DNA from: Hungatella sp.
GTDB lineage: Bacteria > Bacillota > Clostridia > Lachnospirales > Lachnospiraceae
Direction: 5' to 3'
NCBI GenBank assembly: GCA_022795805.1
Contig: JAAWHK010000016.1
Location: forward strand, 1-37,318
DNA: 37,318 bases
Shown here: positions 25,903-34,383 of the stretch, one piece after another
Layout: the number at the start of each line of letters is the position of its first letter
Position numbering within the stretch: the first letter of the stretch is position 1
Made by a program: the position numbers and the translations under genes
The notes under the pieces: generated by a model
Told to the model about the DNA's origin: nothing
Seen by the model: only the letters and a program-made list of their open reading frames with translations
Databases searched by the model: none

Positions 25903-27681
25903 CTACATCCTCTCCGGTGCTTCAAATCCCAACAGATCAATACAGGTCTCCAGCACGCCTTTTGTCAGGGTGATCAGTTTTATATAGCTTGTCCGGCGGT
26001 CCTGATTCTCCTCCTTCAGGATCATGGTGCTGTTGTAAAATTTATTGAACACATCTGACAGTTCATAGATAAACTGGCAGATCTTGTGGGGCGCCGTCTC
26101 GGCAAAGCTGTTCTCCACGGCCTCCCTATATTTTGTCAGCTGCAGCATCAGATTTTTCTCCCCGTCGGACACGGCTTTCAGGATCGTTGCGTCCGGGGGA
26201 AGGGTCCCGCCCATCTCATTGTACCTGGACAGAATGGACTTAATCCGCACGATGGTGTACAGGATATAAGGGCCGGTATTGCCCTCGAAGGAGATGAACC
26301 GCTCCATGTCAAAGACGTAATCTTTGGATGCCTGGTTGGACAGATCGCCGTATTTGAGGGCCGCCAGCCCGATGATCCCGGCTGTCTTCCTGGCCTCCTC
26401 ACAGGATACGGTGCGGTTCTCCATGATCCTGTCGTATACTGCCCCGTTGATCTCCTCCATTAGGCTCTCCAGCCGCATGACGCCCCCTTCCCTGGTCTTA
26501 AAGGGCTTCCCGTCCCTTCCGTTCATGGTGCCGAACATCAGATGGACCATGGGAGTATCCTCCTTGACGTATCCCGCCATCTTGGCCACCCGGAACACCT
26601 GGATAAAGTGCAGCTCCTGCCGCTTGTCCGTAATGTAGACGTATCTGGAGGGAGCATATTTTTTCTCCCTGTCCAGGATGGTTCCCAGATCGGAGGTGGC
26701 GTACAGCGCGGCCCCGTCGGACTTTCGGATAATACAGGGGGGAAGTTCCTTGGAATCCGTCTCCTTTGCAATGTCCACCACCAGAGCACCCTGGCTCTCA
26801 TAGGCCAGCCCTTTCTTCCGTAGATCCTCAATAAGGCCCGGGATGTACTCCTGAGCGTCGCTCTCACCCTTCCACAGATCAAAGGTAACTCCCAGGTTGC
26901 CATAGTTCTTTTTAAGGTCGGTCAGGGACACGTTCATGATATGGCGCCAGATAGCCCTGAAAGGCTCATATCCGTTCTGTAAGCGGAAGGTGGCCTCCTG
27001 GGCCCTGGCCTTGAAGTCCTCATCCTCCTTTGACCTGGCGCTGGCCGCAGGGTAGATGTCCTCCAGTTCACTGATGGTAAAGGGCGCCTCGTCGGGGTAA
27101 GGGCCGTTCCAGGAATCGTCAAAGTATGGAAGGTCCGGCTTTCTCTCCCTCAGCTCCTCGATAATCAGCCCCATCTGCAGCCCCCAGTCTCCCAGATGCA
27201 CATCGCCGATCATATTGTAGCCCAGAAACCGCCCCAGCCGCTTGATGCTCTCACCGATGATGGCTGACCGCAGGTGGCCCACATGGAGCGGCTTGGCCAC
27301 ATTGGCGCCGCCGTAGTCCACGATCACCGTCTCGCCCTTCCCGGTCTCCTCCAGACCGTACTTGGGCTCCCTGTCCATGGAATTCATGTACTCCGCCAGG
27401 TACTCTTCACTGAGCCGGATATTGATAAATCCCGGCATCACCGCGGTGATCTGGGAGAACATCTCCCTCTGTGGGCTCTCCTCAACCTGCTTCACCACAT
27501 CCGCTGCAATGTCAATGGGTTTCTTTTTATACGTCTTGGCCGCAGCCATGGCTCCGTTGCACTGGTACTCACACAGGTCCGGCCGGTTGGACAGGGTGAC
27601 CCTGGCATAGCTGCCATCGTATCCGCAGGCTGTAAATGCGGGCATTATGGCCTGTGCAATACAGTCAAGAATCTTTTTCAT
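25903..27681 (-). CDS. argS: Arginyl-tRNA synthetase
   Basis: 592 residues of class I ArgRS. It has an N-terminal Add1-like domain, the HIGH-type motif HVGH at 133-136 (NVAKPLHVGHLRSAIIGESIKR), GDVHLGDWGLQMG, and an all-helical DALR anticodon domain ending with CIDLLGFEAPERM. A canonical KMSKS is replaced by the KTREGG stretch (PFKTREGGVMRLE), as is common in ArgRS. It charges tRNA-Arg. GAGGAG lies ten bases before the ATG, with a good promoter and a 5'-terminal hairpin upstream. Confidence 0.97.
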   Translation of the reverse strand: MKKILDCIAQAIMPAFTACGYDGSYARVTLSNRPDLCEYQCNGAMAAAKTYKKKPIDIAADVVKQVEESPQREMFSQITAVMPGFINIRLSEEYLAEYMNSMDREPKYGLEETGKGETVIVDYGGANVAKPLHVGHLRSAIIGESIKRLGRFLGYNMIGDVHLGDWGLQMGLIIEELRERKPDLPYFDDSWNGPYPDEAPFTISELEDIYPAASARSKEDEDFKARAQEATFRLQNGYEPFRAIWRHIMNVSLTDLKKNYGNLGVTFDLWKGESDAQEYIPGLIEDLRKKGLAYESQGALVVDIAKETDSKELPPCIIRKSDGAALYATSDLGTILDREKKYAPSRYVYITDKRQELHFIQVFRVAKMAGYVKEDTPMVHLMFGTMNGRDGKPFKTREGGVMRLESLMEEINGAVYDRIMENRTVSCEEARKTAGIIGLAALKYGDLSNQASKDYVFDMERFISFEGNTGPYILYTIVRIKSILSRYNEMGGTLPPDATILKAVSDGEKNLMLQLTKYREAVENSFAETAPHKICQFIYELSDVFNKFYNSTMILKEENQDRRTSYIKLITLTKGVLETCIDLLGFEAPERM

Positions 27682-27720
27682 GATTGTTTACTCCTCATTT
27701 TTGTCTGTTTTTAGCTGTGG

Positions 27721-27748
27721 AACCGCCGCCTCCCAGGCTTTGGTGGTT
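27721..27748. repeat. Hairpin at the 5' end of the argS transcript
   Basis: Arms 27721-27727 and 27742-27748 with an inner GCC/GGC stem. The predicted argS start site (about 27746) puts it at the very 5' end of the mRNA, where one A-C mismatch remains; a stabilising role is possible. On the opposite strand it pairs better and ends in T5, but no gene follows. Confidence 0.5.
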
Positions 27749-27752
27749 TTTA

Positions 27753-27781
27753 ATTATACTAGATTTTCAGACTGAAATCAA
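27753..27781 (-). promoter_or_regulatory. Strong sigma-A-like promoter of argS
   Basis: TTGATT, 17 bp, TATAAT on the minus strand: the -10 is perfect and the spacing is ideal. It follows the DUF1266 lipoprotein stop by 22 bp and drives argS and probably SNF2, the lipase-like gene and recU. Confidence 0.85.
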
Positions 27782-27802
27782 TGGTTTTCCCTGTCCTGTA
27801 AA

Positions 27803-29098
27803 TTACCAGGTTTTCTCCAATGTCATCTTAAAGTCCACCGTGTATGGACCTGCTTCCATAGCCTTTAACTCCTCATATATCTGCCGGCGTTCCTGGCTGC
27901 TCACCTCTGCCCAGAACTCGTATCCGGCCAGATAGCTGTCTGTCACCTCGTCCCATGACTCAAACTTTTCCTGCATGATTTTGGCAATTTCCAAAGACTT
28001 GTCCAGCGCTTCTGTATCTGTATAATATCCCCCAACATAATACAAACCTAACAAACTTAAGGCGCGGCAGTAATCCCACCCATCAATAGCCTTCTCTCCC
28101 TTGGTTTCATAGAACTTATATGCATCCGAATAAATCTTGGCCTCATCTTCATTCAGGCCGAACGTTTCCATAAGGAACTGAGTCCGGGCATCTTCTGACT
28201 GACCTGCCATTCCGCTTTCTTCTATGCTCTTCATGGAGGAAATGAAATCCGCCCTGTGGCCTTCTGTAATGATCCAGTCAAGGTTTTCATCTGCAGAAGC
28301 CTTGTCCGTAACTCCCCAGGAATCGGAAAGGGTATTCTGAGCCACGATCGCGCTTGTATCGTTGAGAGGAAGTCCTCCGAAACGGCTTAAATCCCATCCA
28401 TTTAAGGCCGTCAAAATGGCACAGGAAGCATTAAACCACCTCACGGTGTCCGTAACTTCCACAACGGAATTATCCGTAACCTCCACAGGAATGTCTTTAA
28501 ATGTTGCAGAGGATGCGTTTATAAACGCCATGGTATCATCGTCCAGCTCTTCTACCGTATACATCAGGGAATAATAAGCATAATCCGTCTCACCGTAGAT
28601 AGCAAAGACTTCTGCACTTTGTCCGTTTTGAGTAAGCGTAAATGTCTGGGCTTCCAGGCTCCTCATACCGGGAATCGACGGCGCATCTGTATCTTTTACA
28701 TTGCTGGCCTCTTCCTGGCTTGTGGCGCTGCTCTTCATGTCTTCAATGCCGGTAATGGAAAAAAGACTGCTGTCTTTGAGAAACTGCATCAGAACCAGAC
28801 CGTCGTTTGTTACCGGGCTTCCAATCATCATCCATGAGTCCAGGCCTGCATCCGATGAAACCCAGCTCTTATCCAGCATGATGGACACGGATCCGTCTTT
28901 GGAAGTAAATTCTTTCATGTCCTCAGTTAAGTCTTTTGCACCGTCGTTTTCCCCGACGCCATCCTCTTTTTTCGCATTCGTCTCCTGGCTGCTTTCAGAG
29001 CTGCTTTCCTTACTCCCGCAGCCCTGTAACGCAAAAGCACCCAGAATCACGGCAATTCCGGCCGCCGCCAGAACCTTGCTCCATTTCATTCCATACAT
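27803..29098 (-). CDS. DUF1266 lipoprotein, downstream paralogue
   Basis: 431 residues from the ATG at 29098, chosen for GGAGAG upstream and for matching the paralogue's start. Signal peptide with lipobox LQGC, C27 being the lipidated residue, then a Ser/Glu/Lys-rich linker. The middle holds a beta-rich region (KEFTSKDGSVSIMLDKSW and IYGETDYAYYSLMYTVEELDDD). The C-terminal DUF1266 domain starts near TVRWFNASCAILTALNGWDLSRFGGLP and includes GWDYCRALSLLGLYYVGGYY, then SWDEVTDSYLAGYEFW. It is membrane-anchored outside the cell; its function is unknown. The end MTLEKTW is shared with the other copy. Confidence 0.85.
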   Translation of the reverse strand: MYGMKWSKVLAAAGIAVILGAFALQGCGSKESSSESSQETNAKKEDGVGENDGAKDLTEDMKEFTSKDGSVSIMLDKSWVSSDAGLDSWMMIGSPVTNDGLVLMQFLKDSSLFSITGIEDMKSSATSQEEASNVKDTDAPSIPGMRSLEAQTFTLTQNGQSAEVFAIYGETDYAYYSLMYTVEELDDDTMAFINASSATFKDIPVEVTDNSVVEVTDTVRWFNASCAILTALNGWDLSRFGGLPLNDTSAIVAQNTLSDSWGVTDKASADENLDWIITEGHRADFISSMKSIEESGMAGQSEDARTQFLMETFGLNEDEAKIYSDAYKFYETKGEKAIDGWDYCRALSLLGLYYVGGYYTDTEALDKSLEIAKIMQEKFESWDEVTDSYLAGYEFWAEVSSQERRQIYEELKAMEAGPYTVDFKMTLEKTW

Positions 29099-29186
29099 AC
29101 TTGTTCTCTCCATTTTTTCATCTATAGTTCAGGCGGACCTCCCTGACTTATGTCGGAGTCTTACTTTCCCTCCTGAAACGTAAATT

Positions 29187-29262
29187 CGTCCTGAAAGCAG
29201 GTTCTTCACTTCCAGGACGTTTTTTAACATTTCCTTTATACTCTCCTTTGGGGAGAGTTTTT
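29187..29262 (+). terminator. Two hairpins with T-tails on the plus strand between paralogues
   Basis: Hairpin 29187-29219 (arms CGTCCTG/CAGGACG, extended past one mismatch) is followed by TTTTTT. Hairpin 29240-29258 (ACTCTCC/GGAGAGT) is followed by TTTTT. Both T-tails are on the plus strand, although both flanking genes run on the minus strand. No plus-strand gene is visible, so these may stop antisense transcription or act as mRNA-stability hairpins for the minus transcript. Confidence 0.45.
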
Positions 29263-29283
29263 GTTTTTGTATCCCGTTTCGGA

Positions 29284-30588
29284 TTACCAGGTCTTCTCCA
29301 GAGTCATCTTAAAGTCGATGGCATAGGGATTGTCGTCCTTGGACTTTAACTCTTCGTAGACACCGCGGCGCTCGTCGCTGCTCTCCTCAGCCCAGTATTC
29401 ATAGCCTACCATGTAGCTGTCAATCAGCTCATCCCATGAGCCGAACTCCGCCTGCACGGTCTGTGCGATCTCCAGGGATTTGTCCAGGGCCTCAGCATCG
29501 GTGTAGTAGCCCGCGGTGTAGTAGTATCCCAGAAGATTCAGTGCGCGGCAGTAATCCCAGCCGTCGATGGCCTTCTCACCCATGGTCTCGTAGGCGCCAT
29601 AGCAGTCTGCGTAGAACTGTGCGGTCGCTTCATCCATCTCATAAACGCCCAGGACGAATGCGGCTCTCTCCTCCGCTCCCACGCTGCCGATGCCTGCAGA
29701 CTCCAGATCCTTCATTTCGGTGACAAACTGAGTTCTGTGACCTTCGGTCAGGATCCAGTTCAAAGTCTCGTCCGCCGATGCCCGGTCCTTCACATCCCAC
29801 CAGCTCTCCAGCATCTGCTGAACCACGGTCTTGCTTTCCTCATTGACCGGCAGGCCGCCGAACCGGTTGTAATCCCAGCCGTTTAACTTGGTCAGCACGG
29901 CATAGGACGCATTAAACCATTTCACGGTATCGGAAACCTCGATGGTGGAGTTGTCCTCCGCCTCGATAGGGGTCTCGGCAAAGGTGCCGCAGGAAGCCTT
30001 CATGGAAGCGATCTGCTCCTCGCCCATCTTCTCGGCCACGTACATCAGAGAGTAGAATGCGTAATCCGTCTCGCCGTAGACCACATAGGCTTCGGCGCTT
30101 TCGCCCTCGGAACTGATGGTGCAGAGGCTGGCTTTCAAATCGGTCATGCCGGGAATTTCGGGGGCATCCGTGTCGGACTCACCCTGGATCCCGTAGCTCT
30201 CCACCACCAGCGCCTTCACCGTCTCCATGCTGTCAGCCGGCAGCATGGTTCCTCCCTTGGGGAACTGCATCACCAGCACGGCTTCCGCTCCGTCGCTGCT
30301 TCCGGCTCCCAGCCAGAAATCCACGCCCAGATCCTCTGTGGACCACGCGCTGTTCAGTTTGATGGACACGGAACCGTCCCCTGTGGTAAATTCCTTCATG
30401 TCCCCCGTCAGATCTTTTGTCTCCTCAGGAGCGGCCTCTTCGGCATCCTTTTCCTGAGCCTCGGTAACCTTGGCGTCCTGATTGCCGGTGCTGTCCGCCT
30501 TCCCGCCGCATCCCTGCAGAAAGGCGGCCGTCATCACTACGGCAGCTCCGGCCAGAGCCAGAATTCTCTTGCATCCTTTTCCATACAT
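29284..30588 (-). CDS. DUF1266 lipoprotein, upstream paralogue
   Basis: 434 residues. Signal peptide and lipobox LQGC with C27, acidic Ala/Glu-rich linker, beta-rich middle domain (KEFTTGDGSVSIKLNSAW and VVYGETDYAFYSLMYVAEKMGEE) and C-terminal DUF1266 (SDTVKWFNASYAVLTKLNGWDYNRFGGLP, then GWDYCRALNLLGYYYTAGYY and SWDELIDSYMVGYEYW). It is clearly a duplicate of the next gene, most similar in the C-terminal half. Even the ribosome-site region (GGAGAGAACA before ATGTATGG-type starts) is conserved. The function is unknown; extracytoplasmic and membrane-tethered. Confidence 0.85.
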   Translation of the reverse strand: MYGKGCKRILALAGAAVVMTAAFLQGCGGKADSTGNQDAKVTEAQEKDAEEAAPEETKDLTGDMKEFTTGDGSVSIKLNSAWSTEDLGVDFWLGAGSSDGAEAVLVMQFPKGGTMLPADSMETVKALVVESYGIQGESDTDAPEIPGMTDLKASLCTISSEGESAEAYVVYGETDYAFYSLMYVAEKMGEEQIASMKASCGTFAETPIEAEDNSTIEVSDTVKWFNASYAVLTKLNGWDYNRFGGLPVNEESKTVVQQMLESWWDVKDRASADETLNWILTEGHRTQFVTEMKDLESAGIGSVGAEERAAFVLGVYEMDEATAQFYADCYGAYETMGEKAIDGWDYCRALNLLGYYYTAGYYTDAEALDKSLEIAQTVQAEFGSWDELIDSYMVGYEYWAEESSDERRGVYEELKSKDDNPYAIDFKMTLEKTW

Positions 30589-30660
30589 ACCTGTTCTCTC
30601 CTTTTTGTTATTTATCTATTCCGGTCAGGCTTTTGCGCCTTCCGTCGGAATCGGAATCTG

Positions 30661-30691
30661 AAACAAAGAGTCCGGCTTGCCATAAGCCGGA
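30661..30691 (-). terminator. Intrinsic terminator of efp
   Basis: Perfect 8-bp stem TCCGGCTT / AAGCCGGA with a 5-nt loop at 30671-30691, followed on the minus strand by the T-rich tail CTCTTTGTTT. It lies 23 bp after the efp stop. The gap to the lipoprotein ATG shows no clear promoter. Confidence 0.8.
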
Positions 30692-30713
30692 TGCCTCTTT
30701 CTGCCATCTCTTC

Positions 30714-31271
30714 CTATACTCTGGACAGATACTCTCCTGTTCGGGTATCAATCTTAATCTTGTCGCCTCTGTCCACAAACAGGGGAACATACACCGTAGC
30801 CCCGGTCTCCACAACTGCGGGCTTGGTCGCTCCGGTAGCTGTATCTCCCTTGAATCCCGGCTCGGTGTCCGTGATCTCCAGCTCCACAAACAGCGGAGGT
30901 TCCACGGAAAAGACCTTTCCGTTGTAGGAGCACACCTTGCACACTTCGTTCTCCTTCACAAACTTTAACGCATCTCCGATGGTCTCCTTGCTGAGGGCCA
31001 TCTGCTCGTAGGTGTTGGCGTCCATAAAGTTGTACAGATCGCCGTCTGCGTAGAGGTACTGCATGTCCACCCGGTCGATTCTGGCTGCCGGAAACTTCTC
31101 CGTGGGGCGGAATGTCTTCTCCACCACGCCGCCGCTGATGACGTTCTTAATCTTGGTTCTGACGAAAGCGGCGCCCTTGCCCGGTTTTACATGCTGAAAC
31201 TCCATGATCTGATATACATTGCCCTCAATCTCTAAGGTAACGCCGTTTCTAAAATCGCCCGCTGATATCAT
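30714..31271 (-). CDS. efp: Translation elongation factor P
   Basis: 185 residues, standard EF-P length. N-terminal KOW-like domain with the tip loop [14 protein letters not shown], where K32 is the residue modified in many bacteria; OB domains follow, ending with the signature [29 protein letters not shown]. It relieves ribosome stalling at proline runs. AAGGAGGAA precedes the ATG. It has its own promoter and terminator, so it is expressed independently of the aro genes upstream. Confidence 0.98.
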   Translation of the reverse strand: MISAGDFRNGVTLEIEGNVYQIMEFQHVKPGKGAAFVRTKIKNVISGGVVEKTFRPTEKFPAARIDRVDMQYLYADGDLYNFMDANTYEQMALSKETIGDALKFVKENEVCKVCSYNGKVFSVEPPLFVELEITDTEPGFKGDTATGATKPAVVETGATVYVPLFVDRGDKIKIDTRTGEYLSRV

Positions 31272-31310
31272 AAATGATATTCCTCCTTGTATTTCGCATT
31301 AATCGTTTCT

Positions 31311-31339
31311 ATTCTATACTATATATTGTGTAATTTCAA
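31311..31339 (-). promoter_or_regulatory. Sigma-A-like promoter of efp
   Basis: TTGAAA, 17 bp, TAGAAT on the minus strand. The -35 overlaps the aroK stop codon. Confidence 0.75.
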
Positions 31340-31902
31340 CCGTTTTTTTCTGCAGAGTGACTGGCCATGGTGTGGACGGCATCCTCCGGTTTCCCGGCGG
31401 TTTCCCGTCCAAGTATCTCTTTGGCTATGTCCTTTGGCCGCTTCCCGTCCGCATCCACCGCAAAATCCGCGGCTTTCTCATACAGAGGGCTCCTGTATGC
31501 CATAAGCTCCTCCACCCGCTCCTTCACATGGTCTCCCGCAAGAAGAGGGCGGGAAGTATCGCCCCTGAGCCTGTCTATCACCGTATCCGGCCTCACACGG
31601 AGATACACCACCGTACCGATGGCTTTTAAAAGGGTGCGGTTCTCCTCACGCAGGGGAAGTCCTCCGCCGACGGACAGAATCCAGTTCTCCTCCCTGGTCC
31701 AGTCTCCTCCCAGGATCTCCGTCTCAAGGCTGCGAAACGTCTCCTCCCCCATCTCGGCGAAAATCCGGCTGACCTTCATGCCCGTCTTCTCCTCTATGAG
31801 CCGATCCGTGTCGAAAAACGCGTATCCCCGGTCCCGGGCCAGCACCCTGCCCACAGTAGTCTTGCCTGCTCCCATGAATCCGATTAGAATAATATGTCTC
31901 AT
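31336..31902 (-). CDS. aroK: Shikimate kinase
   Basis: 188 residues. P-loop GFMGAGKTT at 8-16; substrate-binding stretch FFDTDRLIEEKTGMKVSRIFAEMGEETFRSLE; SVGGGLPLREEN for shikimate; lid region RLRGDTSRPLL. It converts shikimate to shikimate 3-phosphate with ATP, toward chorismate and aromatic amino acids. Its ATG overlaps the aroE stop by 4 bp, so the two steps are coupled. Confidence 0.96.
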   Translation of the reverse strand: MRHIILIGFMGAGKTTVGRVLARDRGYAFFDTDRLIEEKTGMKVSRIFAEMGEETFRSLETEILGGDWTREENWILSVGGGLPLREENRTLLKAIGTVVYLRVRPDTVIDRLRGDTSRPLLAGDHVKERVEELMAYRSPLYEKAADFAVDADGKRPKDIAKEILGRETAGKPEDAVHTMASHSAEKNG

Positions 31903-32777
31903 GTGCCCTTCTGCCTTTCAAGAGTCTCTCTCATCAGGATCCTGGCCTTTTTGATGACCTCTTCCGGAATCACTGTCCCGGGGTTCCACAGCTGGAAGGC
32001 TTCCGCTCCCTGATAGATCAGCATGTCCAGGCCGCCTGCCGCCTGTCCCCCCGCCTCTTCCACCAGCAGGGCAAACCGGGTCCTGGCAGGCGTATAGATC
32101 ACGTCCATGGCACGGCTTATATTCCGGTAAAACGCCGGATCCTCCACAGGAGCCTGTCCCCCGTGGGGATACATGCCCACGCTGGTGGTCTGTATGGCCT
32201 GCCATTCCCTGTCCGGCAGCTTTCTCCAGTCATTGAGAGCGGCTGCGGTGACAAACTCCCTTCCGAAACGCCTGTTGGTCTCATCGGCCAGTTCCCTGGC
32301 CTTATATTCGTCCCGGTTCAGTATGACCACGGTGTTGGCGTCCCGGCTTCCCAGGACATAAGCCGCCGCCTTGGCTGCGCCTCCGGCTCCTATCAGGATC
32401 CAGTCTTTCCCCTCTATGGTCATGCCGAATTCCCCCATGGCCCTTGAAAGCCCGCCTGCATCCGTATTGTATCCTTTAAATCCGTCCTCCGTCCTCACCA
32501 GCGTGTTCACCGCGCCGATGGCCTTTGCCGCCGGATCCATCTCCTTCACCCACGGGATAACCCGCTGCTTGTGGGGGACCGTCACGTTCATTCCCGCCAG
32601 ATTCAGGGCGAATGCCCCTTTCACGGCATCCTCCACACACTCCGTTTGAACCTTAAAAGGTACATACACAAAATCAATCCCCATCTCCCCGGCAAAAAAA
32701 TTATGCATCAGAGGGGACAGGGAATGCTCCACCGGGTATGCCATCACACCGCAGACTTTCGCCTTTGCACTTATCAT
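31899..32777 (-). CDS. aroE: Shikimate dehydrogenase
   Basis: 292 residues. Substrate domain with HSLSPLMHN (18-26), catalytic K70 in MNVTVPHKQRV, NTLV (91-94) and D106 in NTDAGG. The Rossmann loop GAGGAAKAAAYVL begins near 130. The ending contains DMLIYQGAEAFQLWNPG, as in AroE. It reduces 3-dehydroshikimate with NADPH, feeding the adjacent shikimate kinase. The start has a modest AAGGA site. It follows yqeG by 27 bp. Confidence 0.96.
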   Translation of the reverse strand: MISAKAKVCGVMAYPVEHSLSPLMHNFFAGEMGIDFVYVPFKVQTECVEDAVKGAFALNLAGMNVTVPHKQRVIPWVKEMDPAAKAIGAVNTLVRTEDGFKGYNTDAGGLSRAMGEFGMTIEGKDWILIGAGGAAKAAAYVLGSRDANTVVILNRDEYKARELADETNRRFGREFVTAAALNDWRKLPDREWQAIQTTSVGMYPHGGQAPVEDPAFYRNISRAMDVIYTPARTRFALLVEEAGGQAAGGLDMLIYQGAEAFQLWNPGTVIPEEVIKKARILMRETLERQKGT

Positions 32778-32804
32778 CGCGTCATTCCTTCTTTCTGCGT
32801 CGTT

Positions 32805-33335
32805 TTAGCTCTCTTTGCGTCCTGCTTTTTGCCTCCTGCCCCGAAGGCTTCTTCTGTAAAACCAGAGAATCAGCTTCTCCGGATACCGCTTCAGGACGAT
32901 CTGGATCTCCTCCTTTGGGTCTATGGGCTCTGTCAGGAAACTGACGATCCCCGCCCGGTTGGCGCCCCATACGTCCGTAAACAGCTGATCCCCCACAAAA
33001 ATTGTGGTGTCACGATTTGTGCCCATCACCTCCATGGCTTTTGCGTAGCCTTTCACCGAAGGTTTGCCGGCTTTATAAATATACTTCGTGCCCACGGCGC
33101 CTGCAAAGGCCGCCACCCTGGGTTCACGGTTGTTGGAGAGCAGACATGTCTCCATCCCCATGGCGCGAAACTCCTCAAACAGCTTTACAGCCCTTTTATC
33201 GGCAGGCGCATCGTGGGGAACCAGGGTGTTATCCACATCGAAGATAACGCCCCGGATCCCTTTTTCATATAACTCTCTGTAGGGAATTCCATAGGCGGAG
33301 CGCACATAAAGCCTGGGATAAAATTGTTCCAGCAT
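32805..33335 (-). CDS. yqeG: YqeG-family HAD phosphatase
   Basis: 176 residues of the YqeG HAD-IIIA type: GVIFDVDNTLVPHDAP (motif I), CLLSNNREPRV (motif II), AGKPSVKGY and FVGDQLFTDVWGANRAG (motif IV). Family members dephosphorylate phospholipid precursors or small phosphates; the B. subtilis protein is linked to the yqeH-aroE region, and aroE is again the neighbour here. The C-terminus is Arg/Lys-rich. It follows nrdR by 8 bp. Confidence 0.93.
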   Translation of the reverse strand: MLEQFYPRLYVRSAYGIPYRELYEKGIRGVIFDVDNTLVPHDAPADKRAVKLFEEFRAMGMETCLLSNNREPRVAAFAGAVGTKYIYKAGKPSVKGYAKAMEVMGTNRDTTIFVGDQLFTDVWGANRAGIVSFLTEPIDPKEEIQIVLKRYPEKLILWFYRRSLRGRRQKAGRKES

Positions 33336-33343
33336 ACAGCCAC

Positions 33344-33796
33344 CTACTTTTTCAATAATTTTCCAAGCTCTTCCATAAACGTGTTCACGTCCTTAAATTC
33401 CCGGTACACGGACGCGAACCTTACATAGGCCACTTCATCCAGTTCCTTTAAGCTCTCCATCACCAGCTCTCCGATAACGGCGGCGGAAACTTCACGCTCC
33501 TCCAGATTGAAAATCCGGTTCTCAATATCGTCGATCATGGAATCGATCTGCTGTGTGGACACAGGCCGTTTATGACATGAACGGATGACCCCGGATTCAA
33601 TCTTGGACCGGTCAAAGGTTTCCCTGGAATTGTCTTTTTTGATTACCATAAGGGGCATGGTCTCCAGCTTTTCGTACGTGGTGAACCTTTTTTGGCATCT
33701 TTCGCACTGGCGCCGCCTGCGGATGGAGCAGTTGTCGTCGGCGGGTCTCGAATCAATCACCTTTGTTTCGTCTTCATTGCAGTAAGGACATTTCAT
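33344..33796 (-). CDS. nrdR: Transcriptional repressor NrdR
   Basis: 150 residues, typical size. N-terminal zinc ribbon MKCPYCNEDETKVIDSRPAD with later CERC, then an ATP-cone (MVIKKDNSRETFDRSKIESGVIRSCHKRPV). It represses ribonucleotide reductase genes in response to ATP/dATP. No NrdR-box-like pair is visible near its own promoter. GGGAGGGG lies before the ATG. It is the first gene of an nrdR-yqeG-aroE-aroK operon. Confidence 0.97.
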   Translation of the reverse strand: MKCPYCNEDETKVIDSRPADDNCSIRRRRQCERCQKRFTTYEKLETMPLMVIKKDNSRETFDRSKIESGVIRSCHKRPVSTQQIDSMIDDIENRIFNLEEREVSAAVIGELVMESLKELDEVAYVRFASVYREFKDVNTFMEELGKLLKK

Positions 33797-33847
33797 TGGT
33801 ATCCCCTCCCGGATTATTTCCTGGTCAGTTCTCTCCCAGTCCCTTCC

Positions 33848-33876
33848 ATTTTACTTCATTATCTGAAAATACGCAA
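33848..33876 (-). promoter_or_regulatory. Sigma-A-like promoter of the nrdR-aro operon
   Basis: TTGCGT, 17 bp, TAAAAT on the minus strand, 51 bp upstream of the nrdR ATG in the 165-bp gap after ylmC/ymxH. Confidence 0.6.
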
Positions 33877-33961
33877 GAAAATATTGGATTTCCTTACATT
33901 TTTCTTACGAATTTATGGCTCACGGACGCCCGGTGAACGGGGCAATTTGTGCCGCGGAGAG

Positions 33962-34222
33962 CTACAGCTTGCACGGGCCCTCCACGTCCTTTTTTTTCAC
34001 GTCCACGAGGATGATATCATCCCCCACCTGGCAGATATCTTTAAAGGGAATGACAAACTCCTTCTCCCGGCCCAGAAAGCCGCAGAAACAGCCGGGGCCG
34101 GGCACGATTATGGCCACCATACAGCCGCTGTCCATATCGAAATCCACATCCCCCACAAATCCAAGCCGCTTGCAGTCCTCCGCATTGATCACTTCTTTCT
34201 GTTTTAACTCGGAAATCCTCAC
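33962..34222 (-). CDS. YlmC/YmxH-family PRC-barrel protein
   Basis: 86 residues starting at GTG with GAGG upstream. A single PRC-barrel: RISELKQKEVINAEDCKRLGFVGDVDFDMDSGCMVAIIVPG, closing with IPFKDICQVGDDIILVDV. This pattern is typical of the sporulation-associated YlmC/YmxH family of Firmicutes. The role is not well defined. An insertion GPGCFCGFLGREKEF adds two cysteines. It lies alone between the metNIQ terminator and the nrdR promoter. Confidence 0.9.
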   Translation of the reverse strand: MRISELKQKEVINAEDCKRLGFVGDVDFDMDSGCMVAIIVPGPGCFCGFLGREKEFVIPFKDICQVGDDIILVDVKKKDVEGPCKL

Positions 34223-34337
34223 CGTAAATCCTCACTGGCTTTTGGTATAGCCTATGCGGATTTTTCCCTGTCCTATGCCCCATATTTTGCCCCGGGCTTC
34301 AGGCAGGGGCCCCGAAAGACACAGCCCGTTATACATC

Positions 34338-34370
34338 AAACAGGAACCTTCCGTAAACAGAAGATTCCTG
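34338..34370 (-). terminator. Likely intrinsic terminator of metNIQ
   Basis: An 11-bp stem with one G-U (arms 34341-34351 and 34360-34370) and an 8-nt loop, 14 bp after the metQ stop. The T-tail is short (TTTG), so termination may be incomplete. Confidence 0.65.
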
Positions 34371-34383
34371 CATAATCCTGATC

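Noticed and set aside
27711-27751. T-box-like GTGGAACCGC followed by a T5-tailed hairpin on the plus strand near argS
   Set aside because: No plus-strand gene follows and the required upstream specifier stem would lie antisense inside argS. The match is short and on the wrong strand for argS, so it is treated as chance.
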